Positions 1 to 9,582 are shown, numbered from the stretch's first letter. The stretch: DNA of 38,091 nt from Pseudoselenomonas ruminantium (GCA_902781305.1 CACZIV010000014.1:1-38091); one strand, 5' to 3'. Program-made: numbers and translations. Notes: generated by a model not told the origin, from the sequence alone.

Positions 1-134
1 GGCGCAGGTGACTAAAAAGCTCATACATTTCCTTGTGGGTCATTTCGTGCAACGGCGAAAAGTATTACCACCTCTGCCCAAACTGAGCTGTAACAAAAAA
101 ATTCAGCACGTACTGGCAAACTGCAATTTAACGA
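1..134. other. Window edge, no supported gene
   Basis: Nothing here can be assigned. A minus-strand frame opens with ATG at 44 (reading MTHKEMYELFSHLR) and runs off the window, but the only purine-rich stretch lies about 27 nt upstream of that ATG, too far to serve as a ribosome binding site. A plus-strand frame is also open from position 2, with no recognisable protein content. It may hold the start of the gene downstream of aspS. Confidence 0.3.
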
Positions 135-170
135 AAAAGCCCGCTGACAAAATTGTCAGCGGACTTTTTC
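135..170 (-). terminator. Intrinsic terminator after aspS
   Basis: Nine-base-pair perfect stem, arms 141-149 (CCGCTGACA) and 154-162, with a 4-nt loop. The flanks are A5 on the left and T5 on the right, so it can act in both directions. On the minus strand it lies about 45 nt after the aspS stop, ends in GGGCTTTTT, and probably closes the fur-hemZ-hisS-aspS transcript. Confidence 0.85.
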
Positions 171-213
171 ACTGTTAGGGAGCTATCCCCCAAAACAGGA
201 CTCTATGAATCAG

Positions 214-1973
214 TTAAGCATTTTCTTCCTGCTTAGCTTCTTTTTTCTTCACTGCCGTACGGATGGACAGCTCACGGAGCTGTTTGTCGTCAACTTCGGA
301 CGGAGCGTTGGACATTACGTCACGGGCACTCTGCGTCTTCGGGAAGGCGATTACGTCACGGATGGAAGCGCGCTTAGCCATGATCATAACCAGACGGTCA
401 AGACCGAAAGCCAGGCCGCCATGAGGAGGCGTGCCGTACTGGAAGGCATCCATCATGAAGCCGAACTTGGCATGTGCTTCTTCCTGCGTGAGGCCCAGGG
501 ATTCAAATACCTTTTCCTGCAGGTCTGCGTTGTAGATACGCAGGGAGCCGCCGCCGATTTCAACACCATTCAGAACCATGTCGTAAGCGTTAGCCTTTAC
601 GCGGCCCGGGTCAGTGGCGAGGAATTCGATATCTTCGTCACGCGGAGCCGTGAACGGATGATGCATAGCTTTCCAGCGTTTTTCTTCGTCGCTCCATTCG
701 TACATCGGGAAGTCAACAACCCAGAGGAAACGGAGTTTATCCGGGTCAATGAGGTTGCGTTCCTTACCCATTTCGAGACGGAGCTGGCCGAGAGCCGTGT
801 CAACAACGAGGCGCTTGTCAGCCACAACGAGGAGCAGGTCGCCAGTCTTGGAGCCAGTAGCTTCCGCAATCTTAGCGAAGGTTTCATCGCTGTAGAACTT
901 CTTGAAGGGGCTCTTAACGCCTTCTTCGCTGTACTGAATCCAGGCAAGGCCCTTGGCACCGTAAATCTGTACGAACTTAACGAGTTCATCCAGACGGCGG
1001 CGCGGAATGTCAGCATAGCCGTCCACCTTGATGCACTTAACCATGCCGCCGTTTTCGATAACGGCATTGAACACCTTGAAGTCAGAGCCTTTGACGTACT
1101 CGGAGATGTCCATGAGCGGCATATCAAAGCGCAGGTCCGGCTTATCGGAACCGTACTTATCCATAGCCGTATCCCAATCCATGCGTTCAAACGGCGTTTC
1201 CACCTTGGCACCGATGGATTTTTCAAAGAGTTCCTTAACCATTTCTTCCATAATGGTCAGGATTTCTTCCTGGCTCTTGAAGGACATTTCGATATCGAGC
1301 TGAGTGAATTCCGGCTGACGGTCAGCACGCAGGTCTTCATCGCGGAAGCAGCGTACAATCTGGAAGTATTTTTCAAAGCCGGCAACCTGCAGAATCTGCT
1401 TGAAAATCTGCGGGGACTGCGGCAGAGCATAGAACTCGCCCGGATTTACACGGCTCGGCACGAGGAAGTCACGTGCGCCTTCCGGCGTGCTCTTGCAGAG
1501 CATCGGAGTTTCGATTTCGAGGAAGCCGTTGCGGTCAAAGTAATCGCGCATAATCTTCGTCACACGGTGACGCAGAATGATGTTCTTCTGCATTTCCGGG
1601 CGGCGCAGGTCGAGATAGCGATACTTCAGGCGCAGCATTTCGTCTACGTCAATGCCATCCTGAATGTAGAACGGGGGCGTCTTAGCCTTGTTCAGAATGC
1701 GCAGCTCGGTGCAGACCACTTCGATTTCACCGGTTTCGATGTTGTTGTTCACCGTTTCTTCGCTGCGGGCGCGTACCGTACCACGAACGGCGATACAGAA
1801 CTCGTTACGCAGGGATTCTGCCTTGTGGAACGTGCCGCCTTCCATGCTGGCTTCATCAAAGACAACCTGCACAAAACCGGAACGGTCACGCATATCCACG
1901 AATATGAGTCCACCATGGTCACGACGAGCTCGCCACAATGATGGTCGCGCTTCATGCCTTGTAATGTTTCCAT
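214..1973 (-). CDS. aspS: Aspartyl-tRNA synthetase, 5' end frameshifted
   Basis: Class II synthetase that charges tRNA-Asp (possibly also tRNA-Asn) in the cytoplasm. The long frame (214-1938) carries motif 1 (IETPMLCKSTPEGARDF), motif 2 with RCFRDEDLRADRQPEFTQLD, the bacterial GAD insertion, the GVEIGGGSLRIYN strand, and motif 3 (GLAFGLDRLVMIMA). The natural start is the ATG at 1973, which overlaps the hisS stop as TAATG and begins METLQGMKRDHHCGEL, a normal AspRS N-terminus. That frame is lost after CGEL, and the remaining protein resumes in another frame at RRDHGGLIFVDMRDRSG. About 16 residues of the N-terminal anticodon-binding OB fold are absent, and the missing length must be 1 modulo 3. 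An in-frame ATG at 1938 exists but has no ribosome binding site. The gene is therefore either damaged, rescued by another copy, or misassembled at this point. Last gene of the fur-hemZ-hisS-aspS string. Confidence 0.93.
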
Positions 1974-3238
1974 TAACCTTTCACCTCAGCACATAGCTTT
2001 TCAATTATATTATCAAAAGAAACTTTCTCCTGCTCGCTCTTTGCCATATCCTTGAGCTGTACGCAAGCTTCCTTGACTTCATCTTCACCGATGATTAAGG
2101 CAAAACGGGCATTGGCCTTGTTTGCCTGCTTCATCTGGGCCTTCATGCTCCGGCCCGCATAGTCCATACCGGCTTTAAGCCCTGCCTGACGCAGTTTCGT
2201 CAGGAGCTTAAAGGCTGCGCCCTGCGCCTCTTCGCCCAAGGCGACCACAAAAGCATCGGTCTGCGTGTCCATTTCTGGCAGGAGATTCTGTTTCTCCAAG
2301 GCCAGCAGCACACGCTCCAAGCCTGTGGCAAAGCCCACAGCCGGAGTCGGGTTGCCGCCGATTTCCTCAATGAGTCCATCATAGCGGCCGCCGCCTGCAA
2401 CGGCACTCTGCGCACCGAGGGGCGGATATTTAATCTCGAAGGCGGTCTTGGTGTAATAATCCAAACCGCGCACGAGACGGGCATCGAGTTCAAATTCCAC
2501 GCCAGCTTCCGTCAGGAAGTGCTGAACCTTGTGGAAGTGGTCCTGACATTCTTCGCAGAGACAGTCCGTAATCTTCGGTGCATCAGCCATGTAAGGCTTG
2601 TCGGCATCAGCCTTGCAGTCGAGGATACGCAGCGGGCTGCGCTCAAAGCGGTCTTTGCAGTCATCGCACAAATCTTCGAGCTTGTCGCGGAAGAAGTCCT
2701 GCAATACCTTGCGGTACACCGGACGGCATTTCGGACAGCCCACGGAATTCAAGGACAATTTAAGGTCTTTGAGTCCTAAACCGCCTAATAAATCCATAGC
2801 CAGCATGATGATTTCCGCATCCACTGCCGGATTAGACTCGCCCAGAGCCTCGACACCGAACTGATGGAATTCGCGCATACGACCAGCCTGCGGACGGTCA
2901 TAGCGGAACATGGAGCCGATGTAGAAGAGCTTGGTCAAGCTGCTGTCGCCATAGAGCTTGTTCTGCAGATAGGCACGAACCGCCGAAGCCGTGTTTTCCG
3001 GACGCAGGGTAATGCTGCGGTCGCCACGGTCAGTGAAGGTGTACATTTCCTTGTCCACCACATCCGTACCCTCGCCGATACCGCGATGGAACAGTTCCGT
3101 ATGCTCGAACATCGGCGTGCGGATTTCCTTGTAGCCATAACGGGCACACAGGTCACGAATTTTTTCTTCCACATAGGTCCATTGTCCGACGGTATCGGGC
3201 AATATATCCTTTGTCCCTCTTGGGGCATTGGTTAACAT
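1973..3238 (-). CDS. hisS: Histidyl-tRNA synthetase
   Basis: Class II synthetase that forms His-tRNA-His from histidine and ATP in the cytoplasm. The 421-residue length is normal. The N-terminus APRGTKDILP is the family hallmark. Motif 1 surrounds EIRTPMFEHTELF, motif 2 is FYIGSMFRYDRPQAGRMREFHQFGVE, split here as FRYDRPQAGRMREFHQ, and the histidine-specific LVRGLDYYTKTAFEI loop follows near residue 260. A C-terminal anticodon-binding domain (about residues 325-420) is complete. It starts 18 nt after hemZ ends and its stop overlaps the aspS start codon (TAATG), so the two synthetases are probably translationally coupled. No T-box leader is visible, so regulation is likely through the upstream promoter. 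Nothing unusual in the sequence. Confidence 0.97.
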   Translation of the reverse strand: MLTNAPRGTKDILPDTVGQWTYVEEKIRDLCARYGYKEIRTPMFEHTELFHRGIGEGTDVVDKEMYTFTDRGDRSITLRPENTASAVRAYLQNKLYGDSSLTKLFYIGSMFRYDRPQAGRMREFHQFGVEALGESNPAVDAEIIMLAMDLLGGLGLKDLKLSLNSVGCPKCRPVYRKVLQDFFRDKLEDLCDDCKDRFERSPLRILDCKADADKPYMADAPKITDCLCEECQDHFHKVQHFLTEAGVEFELDARLVRGLDYYTKTAFEIKYPPLGAQSAVAGGGRYDGLIEEIGGNPTPAVGFATGLERVLLALEKQNLLPEMDTQTDAFVVALGEEAQGAAFKLLTKLRQAGLKAGMDYAGRSMKAQMKQANKANARFALIIGEDEVKEACVQLKDMAKSEQEKVSFDNIIEKLCAEVKG

Positions 3239-3256
3239 TCGTCTTACTCCCCCTAA

Positions 3257-4798
3257 TTAATTTGCGCAGGCTTCATCCAAAAGAGCCCGCCGTTTTTCGA
3301 TGTAAATATCAATATCGCGCAGATAAGTCACTAAATCCTTGGCGTTAAAGGAGGACTTCATGCGCTTGTTCTTAAAGTCAACCACTTTGCTCGTGGCGGC
3401 ACCGCCAATGCCGATAATGGTCTGATGTTCCTCCATAATCTGGATGTTGTACATCCCTTCAGCACCTTTATGGCAGCAGCCAATATTTTCCAAATCACCG
3501 GCCATATAGCCCTGACGGTAAAGATAATATGGCTCATAGCCAAACTTCTTCATATAGCCCATCGCCACTTCCGCCATCTTACGCGTTTCCTCTGCGCCGG
3601 GCAGGTCCACATGGCGTTCTTCCATAATGAGCTTGAGGCGGGAACCGCGTTTTAGCGCCAGCGCATGCAGGGTGATATCGTCCGGATTCAGCGCGGTGAC
3701 CTTGGACAGCGTATCGTCCACATCAGCCGCCGTCTCACCGGGCAGGCCCAAAATCAAATCCATATTGATATGGGGAATGCCCGCCGCCCGCAAGGCATGG
3801 TACATCTCTGCCACCGCCTCCGGCGTATGCTGACGACCGATAACCTTCAAGGTTCTCTCCTGCATGGTCTGAGGATTGACGCTGACGCGCGTGACCTTGA
3901 AATCGCGCATAGCTGCAATCTTTCCCGGCGTAATGCTGTCGGGGCGGCCGGCCTCTACCGTAAACTCAGCTAAGGTATCGTGGTAAAAGGCATCACATAC
4001 CCAGCCGAGCATCGTGCGGAATTCTGCGTCCGGCAGGGCAGTCGGCGTGCCGCCTCCCACATAGATATTCTGTACTTTTAAACCGTGAGCTGACACCGCT
4101 TCCCGAGCGCCCTCAATATCCTTTTTAAGCACCGTCATAAACTCGGCGAGTTTCTTTTTCCCCGGCAGAACATTAGCCGGGAAGGAACAATACAGGCAGC
4201 GGGTCAGGCAGAAGGGAATCCCCACATAGATGCTGATGGTCTTTTCGTCCGAGGTCCTCAAAAATGGCAGCTGACGGAACGCCATCGGCGTGATAATCCG
4301 CGCCTTTTCCTCGCTGCAGGCAAAGTCGGTCATCAAACGCTTGACAATGGATTTCTCATCCATGCCGTACTCAATCCAGCGATGGACGATTTTTGTGGGG
4401 CGTACTCCGTGGAGAATCCCCCAAGGGGCAGGCGCATAGCCCAGTTCCTCACAGAAGATATGGTAGAGATTGAGCTTTATCGTGCGGTTTACGGCCGCCC
4501 GCTCCAGTTCATCTTCCTTGCCGCACGCCTGCCGCGTGTAACACGTTAATTCGCCGTCCTCGCCAAAAAGCATCAGCGTAGTTTCCATGCAGACCTTCGC
4601 GCCCTCACGGGCACCTGCAGGAACTTCCCTGCGCTGGTTCACCACCGAAAGCTGCGCTAAATCCGCCGTTCCCTCCCGGCCAACGATTTCCACTTTGAAC
4701 AGCGTCAGCACTTCGCGGGTGATTTTGGAGATTATTTCTTTTTTTGAATTCAGGGTAAATGTTCTTACCTTCAATTTTTGCTTTGGCACTCCTTGCAT
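3257..4798 (-). CDS. hemZ: HemZ-type radical SAM coproporphyrinogen dehydrogenase
   Basis: Oxygen-independent coproporphyrinogen III oxidase-like protein, predicted to bind a 4Fe-4S cluster and S-adenosylmethionine and act in anaerobic haem synthesis. The radical SAM motif CLTRCLYC places the cluster cysteines at 197, 201 and 204. The GGGTPT motif follows, and the C-terminal HemN-like region contains YEPYYLYRQGYMAGDLENIG and IMEEHQTIIGIG, which resemble Bacillus HemZ. The roughly 180-residue N-terminal extension with WGILHGVRPTKI is also HemZ-like and absent from HemN. Start is uncertain: ATG 4798 overlaps fur by 28 nt, while TTG 4774 overlaps the fur stop as TTGA and has AAGGAG 14 nt upstream. 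Either way it is coupled to the regulator before it. Enzymatic proof for HemZ proteins is thinner than for HemN, so substrate is an inference. Confidence 0.9.
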   Translation of the reverse strand: MQGVPKQKLKVRTFTLNSKKEIISKITREVLTLFKVEIVGREGTADLAQLSVVNQRREVPAGAREGAKVCMETTLMLFGEDGELTCYTRQACGKEDELERAAVNRTIKLNLYHIFCEELGYAPAPWGILHGVRPTKIVHRWIEYGMDEKSIVKRLMTDFACSEEKARIITPMAFRQLPFLRTSDEKTISIYVGIPFCLTRCLYCSFPANVLPGKKKLAEFMTVLKKDIEGAREAVSAHGLKVQNIYVGGGTPTALPDAEFRTMLGWVCDAFYHDTLAEFTVEAGRPDSITPGKIAAMRDFKVTRVSVNPQTMQERTLKVIGRQHTPEAVAEMYHALRAAGIPHINMDLILGLPGETAADVDDTLSKVTALNPDDITLHALALKRGSRLKLIMEERHVDLPGAEETRKMAEVAMGYMKKFGYEPYYLYRQGYMAGDLENIGCCHKGAEGMYNIQIMEEHQTIIGIGGAATSKVVDFKNKRMKSSFNAKDLVTYLRDIDIYIEKRRALLDEACAN

Positions 4799-5223
4799 GT
4801 ACCGTAGAATTTCACCTGATGATTGAGCACATGAAAGCCCATCTTCTTCTGAATATCTGCTTCCAAATCATCGAGCAAATCATCTTCAAACTCCGTCACC
4901 GCGCCACAGGTGGTACAAATCAAATGATGATGATGATGCTCGGACGGGTCAGTCGTATTGACCTCATAACGGCTGCAGCCATCACCAAATTCCATCTTCT
5001 GCAAAAGTTCCAATTCCGACAGCAATTCCAAGCTGCGGTAAACGGTAGCCAGACCAATTTCCGACTTGCCCTGCCGCAGGATGCCATGCACATCCTCAGC
5101 CGAAAGATGCTCACCGGGATGGTCGAGAAAAACCTGCAGCACCGTCTGGCGCTGGGGAGTCATCTTGTGCTGCCGTGCCTGCAAGCGCTGCCGCAAATCG
5201 TCCATTGTAAATGTCTGTGCCAT
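4771..5223 (-). CDS. fur: Fur-family metal-responsive repressor
   Basis: Ferric uptake regulator family protein of 150 residues: N-terminal winged helix (about 1-85, with ATVYRSLELL in the recognition region) and C-terminal metal-binding dimerisation domain. Visible metal ligands are a run of five histidines (96-100), CTTC at 103-106 and CKEC at 143-146, which form the usual structural zinc site. Whether it senses iron, peroxide or zinc cannot be read reliably from sequence. The start chosen is ATG 5223 (MAQTFTMDDL), preceded by AAAGGA at 8 nt; a longer frame from 5277 has no such site. It is the first gene downstream of a near-consensus promoter and overlaps hemZ, which suggests that metal status sets transcription of hemZ, hisS and aspS, possibly with autoregulation. 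Confidence 0.93.
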   Translation of the reverse strand: MAQTFTMDDLRQRLQARQHKMTPQRQTVLQVFLDHPGEHLSAEDVHGILRQGKSEIGLATVYRSLELLSELELLQKMEFGDGCSRYEVNTTDPSEHHHHHLICTTCGAVTEFEDDLLDDLEADIQKKMGFHVLNHQVKFYGTCKECQSKN

Positions 5224-5305
5224 AAAACCAATCCTTTCTATGTCCGAATAGTACGTTCTCTCCGTCTTATAACACACATCTAAACTAGATTAATCAAATA
5301 AACCC

Positions 5306-5334
5306 ATTATAGCAGATAATTACCTATATGACAA
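5306..5334 (-). promoter_or_regulatory. Sigma-A promoter of fur-hemZ-hisS-aspS
   Basis: On the minus strand TTGTCA (5334-5329, five of six matches) is followed after exactly 17 nt by TATAAT (5311-5306, six of six). Predicted start is near 5299, giving a leader of about 75 nt before fur. The -35 box begins 2 nt beyond the rel stop codon, so there is no space for a rel terminator before it. The AT-rich stretch at 5281-5300 could hold a Fur operator, but no clear box was found. Confidence 0.85.
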
Positions 5335-5335
5335 A

Positions 5336-7555
5336 CTACATATTGGCATTACTGCCCATTTTTCGCACGACGCTGTAAACATCTTTTACCCGGCGCAAAC
5401 GCGTGATAATCTGCTTCACCTGCGTGGAGCTGTTTACATCCAGCCCCAGCAGGATGGTCGAGGTCTTGGTATTGCGGTTGGGGTTGGCGTTGATGCTGTG
5501 AATGTTGATTTTCATTTCCGTGGGAACAGCCAGAACATTAGCCAAGATGCCGCTTCTATCGTTGCAGACGATTTCCAGTTCCACCTTGTACTGCTTGTCA
5601 AGCCCCACATCCCAGCTGACTTCAATCATGCGCGTGATGTCGGTATCGGCCAGCACATTGGGGCAGTCGGTCCGATGAACCGACACACCGCGTCCGCGGG
5701 TCACATAACCCGTAATGGGGTCGCCAGGGATAGGATTGCAGCAGCGGGCCAGCCGCACCATCAGACCGCTTTCGCCCTCCACCAATACGCCATGGCTGGA
5801 TTTGCTCTTGCCTTTGTTGGCCGGTCGCTTCAGAGCCGACAGCATCTGCGTGACATCCAGCGGCGTCTTTTCCTTGATTTCTTCCTTGTGGAATTCCACC
5901 AGACGGGTGAGTATGCCATGCACCGCAATGCCGCCATAGCCCACAGCCGCCAGCAAATCGTCTTCGCTCAGAATATTGAGCTTCTTGGCCACTTCGAGCA
6001 GGCGCCCATCCTTTAAGAGTTCCTTGGGCGCATAGCCCAAGCGCTTGGCCTCCTCGCGGATAAGCTCCATACCCCGCTCGATATTTTCTTCGCGCCGTTC
6101 CTTCTTGAACCAGGAGCGGATTTTGCTGCGGGTTTCCGAGGACGCCACGATATTGAGCCAGTCGCGGGACGGGCCGTTATTGGCCTTGTTCGTAACAATG
6201 GACACGATATCGCCGTTTTTGAGCTTGTGCTCCAGCGGCACCAGCTTGCCATTGACCTTGGCACCTACGCAGTGATGACCCACTTCCGTATGAATACGGT
6301 AGGCAAAGTCGATGGGGATGGAGCCTTTGGGCAAGTCCACCACATCACCTTTCGGCGTGAACACGAACACTTCATCGGAGAAAATATCCACCTTCAAGGC
6401 TTCAAAATATTCCTTAGGGTCGCTGAGTTCCTGCTGCAGGCTCACCATCTGCCGCAGCCAGTTCATCTTCTGGTCCATGGCACCGCCCGCCGTCGAGCCT
6501 TTGCCGTTTTCCTTGTACTTCCAATGTGCCGCGACACCGAACTCCGACACCTCATGCATATGGAAGGTGCGAATCTGAATTTCCAAGGGATAGCCGCGGG
6601 TCATCACCGTGGTATGCAGCGACTGATAGCCGTTGGATTTCGGCATGGCGATATAATCCTTGAAGCGCCCCGGAATTGGCTTCCACATCGCATGGATGAC
6701 GCCTAACACCCCGTAGCAGTCCCGCACGGTTTCGACCAGCACGCGGATAGCCGACAAATCGTAGATTTCGCTGATATCCTTTTTATCCCGCAGCATCTTC
6801 TTGTAAATGCTGTAAAAATGCTTGGCGCGGCCTTTGATTTCCGCCTTGATGCCCGCCTCGCCGATTTTCTGCTCAATCTGCTCGATGGCGGTATCGATGA
6901 ATGCCTGACGTTCCTTGCGCTTCTGCTTGACGTTCTCTACCAAATCATAGTATTTTTCCGGCTCCAGATAACGCAGACAGAGGTCCTCGAGCTCCCACTT
7001 GATGTTGGAAATACCCAGACGGTTCGCGAGCGGCGCATAGATTTCGATGGTTTCCTTGGCAATGCGCTTCTGCTTGTCCTCGCGCATGTATTTGAGCGTG
7101 CGCATATTATGCAGGCGGTCAGCCAGTTTCACCATGATGACGCGGATATCCTTGGCCATGGCCAAAAACATCTTGCGGTAGTTTTCCAGCTGGACTTCCT
7201 CTTTCGATTTATATTTAATGCGGCCGAGCTTGGTCACGCCATCGACAATCATGGCGACTTCTTCGCCGAACATCTCCGCAATCTGCTCCTTGGTGTAGAT
7301 GGTGTCCTCCACCACATCATGCAGGAGCGCCGCGCTGATGGTCACATCATCAATATGCAGCTCCGTGAGAATTTCCGCCACATGCAGCGGGTGAATAATG
7401 TATTCTTCCCCCGATACCCGTACTTGTCCTTTATGCGCGTCAGCAGCCAAATCATACGCCTTGCGAATCAGGGCAACATCGGCTTTCGGCTCATAGGCGC
7501 GCACCGCCGCAAGTATTGACTCTATCGTAACTGGTGCTTTATCTTTATCATTCAT
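5336..7555 (-). CDS. relA: Bifunctional (p)ppGpp synthetase/hydrolase Rel
   Basis: Makes and degrades the stringent-response alarmone (p)ppGpp in the cytoplasm. Domain order: HD hydrolase (about 30-180, with LLHDVVEDT and KLADRLHNMRTL), synthetase (about 230-360, with KDISEIYDLSAIRV and MPKSNGYQSLHTTV), TGS (about 395-455) and C-terminal ACT (about 660-735). The RFKD motif in the synthetase domain is the form found in bifunctional Rel/SpoT proteins rather than in RelA, and the intact HD motif agrees. The start chosen is ATG 7555 (MNDKDKAP, 739 residues), because GGAAGGAG lies 10 nt upstream; the ATG at 7576 lacks such spacing. It follows recJ by 30 nt and is likely cotranscribed with it. The recJ-rel pairing and nearness to hisS-aspS is a conserved Firmicute arrangement. 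Confidence 0.95.
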   Translation of the reverse strand: MNDKDKAPVTIESILAAVRAYEPKADVALIRKAYDLAADAHKGQVRVSGEEYIIHPLHVAEILTELHIDDVTISAALLHDVVEDTIYTKEQIAEMFGEEVAMIVDGVTKLGRIKYKSKEEVQLENYRKMFLAMAKDIRVIMVKLADRLHNMRTLKYMREDKQKRIAKETIEIYAPLANRLGISNIKWELEDLCLRYLEPEKYYDLVENVKQKRKERQAFIDTAIEQIEQKIGEAGIKAEIKGRAKHFYSIYKKMLRDKKDISEIYDLSAIRVLVETVRDCYGVLGVIHAMWKPIPGRFKDYIAMPKSNGYQSLHTTVMTRGYPLEIQIRTFHMHEVSEFGVAAHWKYKENGKGSTAGGAMDQKMNWLRQMVSLQQELSDPKEYFEALKVDIFSDEVFVFTPKGDVVDLPKGSIPIDFAYRIHTEVGHHCVGAKVNGKLVPLEHKLKNGDIVSIVTNKANNGPSRDWLNIVASSETRSKIRSWFKKERREENIERGMELIREEAKRLGYAPKELLKDGRLLEVAKKLNILSEDDLLAAVGYGGIAVHGILTRLVEFHKEEIKEKTPLDVTQMLSALKRPANKGKSKSSHGVLVEGESGLMVRLARCCNPIPGDPITGYVTRGRGVSVHRTDCPNVLADTDITRMIEVSWDVGLDKQYKVELEIVCNDRSGILANVLAVPTEMKINIHSINANPNRNTKTSTILLGLDVNSSTQVKQIITRLRRVKDVYSVVRKMGSNANM

Positions 7556-7585
7556 ATCTTCCCGACTCCTTCCCATGCAAATTCC

Positions 7586-9562
7586 TTAGCGGTGCCGCCC
7601 ATTTCGATAAGTAGGTGAACTCTCCAAATCCATACGCCCGCTGGCCTTGGGCAGATAATAACAATTCTCCTGCAAGTCCATGCGCAAAAGATTTAATTCC
7701 TGAAAAATCCGCAAGCCCAAGCTCATGGTATAAAGGGAAATATGACTGCCCCGCTTGCAGAAATCCACCGTAAGCTGCTCGGCGGTATAGGGAATATAAT
7801 CCTCATTCTGCTGAATCTGATAGAGAAATTTATAAATAGCCACCAGCTGTTCCCGCTCAGGGAAAATCCGTTCCCCATCAGCAGGGGCAATGCTGTCCAC
7901 CATGCACTGCAGGCTGCAATTGCCCTGCCACTCGTTGACTGCCGGACTGTAGACCATATCAATGACTTCACTGTTGATGATGCCCACATAATCACTGCGA
8001 TTCCACAAGAGAGCCGTAAGCGGCGCATTTTCCGCACCTACCTGAAAGCGCAGGTGCTGGCCCTCCCGGCCAATGGCCTGCGGCGCTCTGCCCCGAATCC
8101 CTCGCACACCAAAGAGCGGCTTAGGATTAGCCATGCCAAACGGCTCCAATTTTGCCAGTTCGTCCACCAGTTCAAAGGTGACTTCCTCCGGGGAAAGTTC
8201 CATTTCCACTTTGACCTTAGGCACATAATCGGCAGGAGTCAGCGTGCTTGCCGCCACATCGGCAAAGGCATGTTTGAAGTTTTCCAGTTCCTCAGCCTTC
8301 ACCGACAATCCTGCCGCCTGCGAATGGCCGCCGAACTGCAGAATATGCTCCTTGCAGGCCGTTAAGGCTTCATACATATGCAGGCCTTCGATACTGCGGC
8401 AGGAACCTTTGCAAATGCCATCTTCCTGCCTGCTGAAGACAATCGTCGGCTTATAATACTTGTCCACGAGCCGCGAAGCCACAATGCCGATGACACCGGG
8501 ATTCCATTTTTCCCCGGCCACAACAATAGCAGGCAGATTATTCACATCCACACCAGCAAGTTCCGCTTCGGCCTTGGCCAAAATATCCTGTTCAATCGTC
8601 TGCCGCTGGCTGTTGAGCATATCCAGTTCCATAGCCAAAGATTCTGCTTCCGCACTGTCCTTAGTCAACAGCAATTCCACGCCCTTGCGAGCTGAACCGA
8701 TACGCCCGGCCGCATTCAGCCGGGGCGCCAGCCGAAAGCCCACATGACCGGTATTTAACTCCTCGTCGCGGATATCGGAAACCTCAACCAAGGCCCGCAT
8801 TCCCGCAAAGGACGATTTCCGCATCTTTTTGAGTCCTGCCGCCACAATCTTGCGGTTCTCACCAATAAGCGGCACGATATCGGCCACAGTCCCCAGCGCC
8901 ACGATTTCCAAATCCTGCGCGTAACTTTGACCATGCATTTCCTGCCATAAAGCCTGACAGAGCTTAAACGCCACGCCTACACCAGCTAAGTTTTTATCCG
9001 GATAAGGGCAGTCCTCCCGATGGGGATTGAGTACCGCCAAAGCAGGCGGCAGTTTTTCGCCCGGCAAATGATGGTCGGTTACAACGATATCCAGTTTCCC
9101 TGCCATAGCCGCCACATCGTCTACCGAAGCAATGCCACAGTCCACAGACACCAACAGTTTGGCACCACTATCGGCAATACTTTGCAACGCAGGCAGGTTA
9201 AAGCCATACCCTTCCTTTTCGCGATGGGGGATATAGAAATCCACCTTTGCACCCAAAGCCCGGAGATTATGCACAAGCAGAGTCGTGGCCGTCATGCCGT
9301 CCACATCGTAGTCGCCATAGACCATGATATTTTCTTCACTATCTATGGCTGCTGTTATCCGCGCTACAGCCTTATCCATATCCTTCATCATAAAAGGGTC
9401 ATAAAAAGGCTGCTTTTCCGGCTGCAAAAATACTTCTGCTGCCTCCTTGGTGCATATTCCGCGATTCCATAATATATTGGCCAGACTCTTGGTCACGCCC
9501 AATTCTCTGGCAAAATCAGCCGCTTCCGGTGCAGCGGCACTTAACTTCCATTCTTTTAACAT
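7586..9562 (-). CDS. recJ: Single-stranded-DNA-specific exonuclease RecJ
   Basis: 5'-to-3' single-strand DNA exonuclease used in recombination and repair. DHH phosphoesterase motifs are in order: VYGDYDVDG near residue 80, SVDCGI, VVTDHHLPG, and further on the DHHA1 motif GGHSQAAGLS near residue 400, followed by the RecJ OB region. An additional C-terminal part (from about residue 570) extends the protein to 658 residues, longer than the E. coli enzyme but usual for Firmicute RecJ. Start ATG 9562 has GGGAG 8 nt upstream. It heads the recJ-rel unit. No missing catalytic aspartates or histidines were noticed. Confidence 0.95.
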   Translation of the reverse strand: MLKEWKLSAAAPEAADFARELGVTKSLANILWNRGICTKEAAEVFLQPEKQPFYDPFMMKDMDKAVARITAAIDSEENIMVYGDYDVDGMTATTLLVHNLRALGAKVDFYIPHREKEGYGFNLPALQSIADSGAKLLVSVDCGIASVDDVAAMAGKLDIVVTDHHLPGEKLPPALAVLNPHREDCPYPDKNLAGVGVAFKLCQALWQEMHGQSYAQDLEIVALGTVADIVPLIGENRKIVAAGLKKMRKSSFAGMRALVEVSDIRDEELNTGHVGFRLAPRLNAAGRIGSARKGVELLLTKDSAEAESLAMELDMLNSQRQTIEQDILAKAEAELAGVDVNNLPAIVVAGEKWNPGVIGIVASRLVDKYYKPTIVFSRQEDGICKGSCRSIEGLHMYEALTACKEHILQFGGHSQAAGLSVKAEELENFKHAFADVAASTLTPADYVPKVKVEMELSPEEVTFELVDELAKLEPFGMANPKPLFGVRGIRGRAPQAIGREGQHLRFQVGAENAPLTALLWNRSDYVGIINSEVIDMVYSPAVNEWQGNCSLQCMVDSIAPADGERIFPEREQLVAIYKFLYQIQQNEDYIPYTAEQLTVDFCKRGSHISLYTMSLGLRIFQELNLLRMDLQENCYYLPKASGRMDLESSPTYRNGRHR

Positions 9563-9582
9563 ACTTTACACTCCCGGATAAT

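Noticed and set aside
205-1941. 578-codon plus-strand frame with a signal-like start, antisense to aspS
   Set aside because: It is the complement of the true AspRS frame; its sequence has no family pattern and the minus strand carries all class II synthetase motifs.
3239-3256. T-box leader before hisS
   Set aside because: The gap from hemZ is only 18 nt, with no room for a specifier stem or antiterminator.
6818-7519. 233-codon plus-strand frame antisense to rel
   Set aside because: Shadow of the HD and synthetase coding region; no ribosome binding site or recognisable domain.
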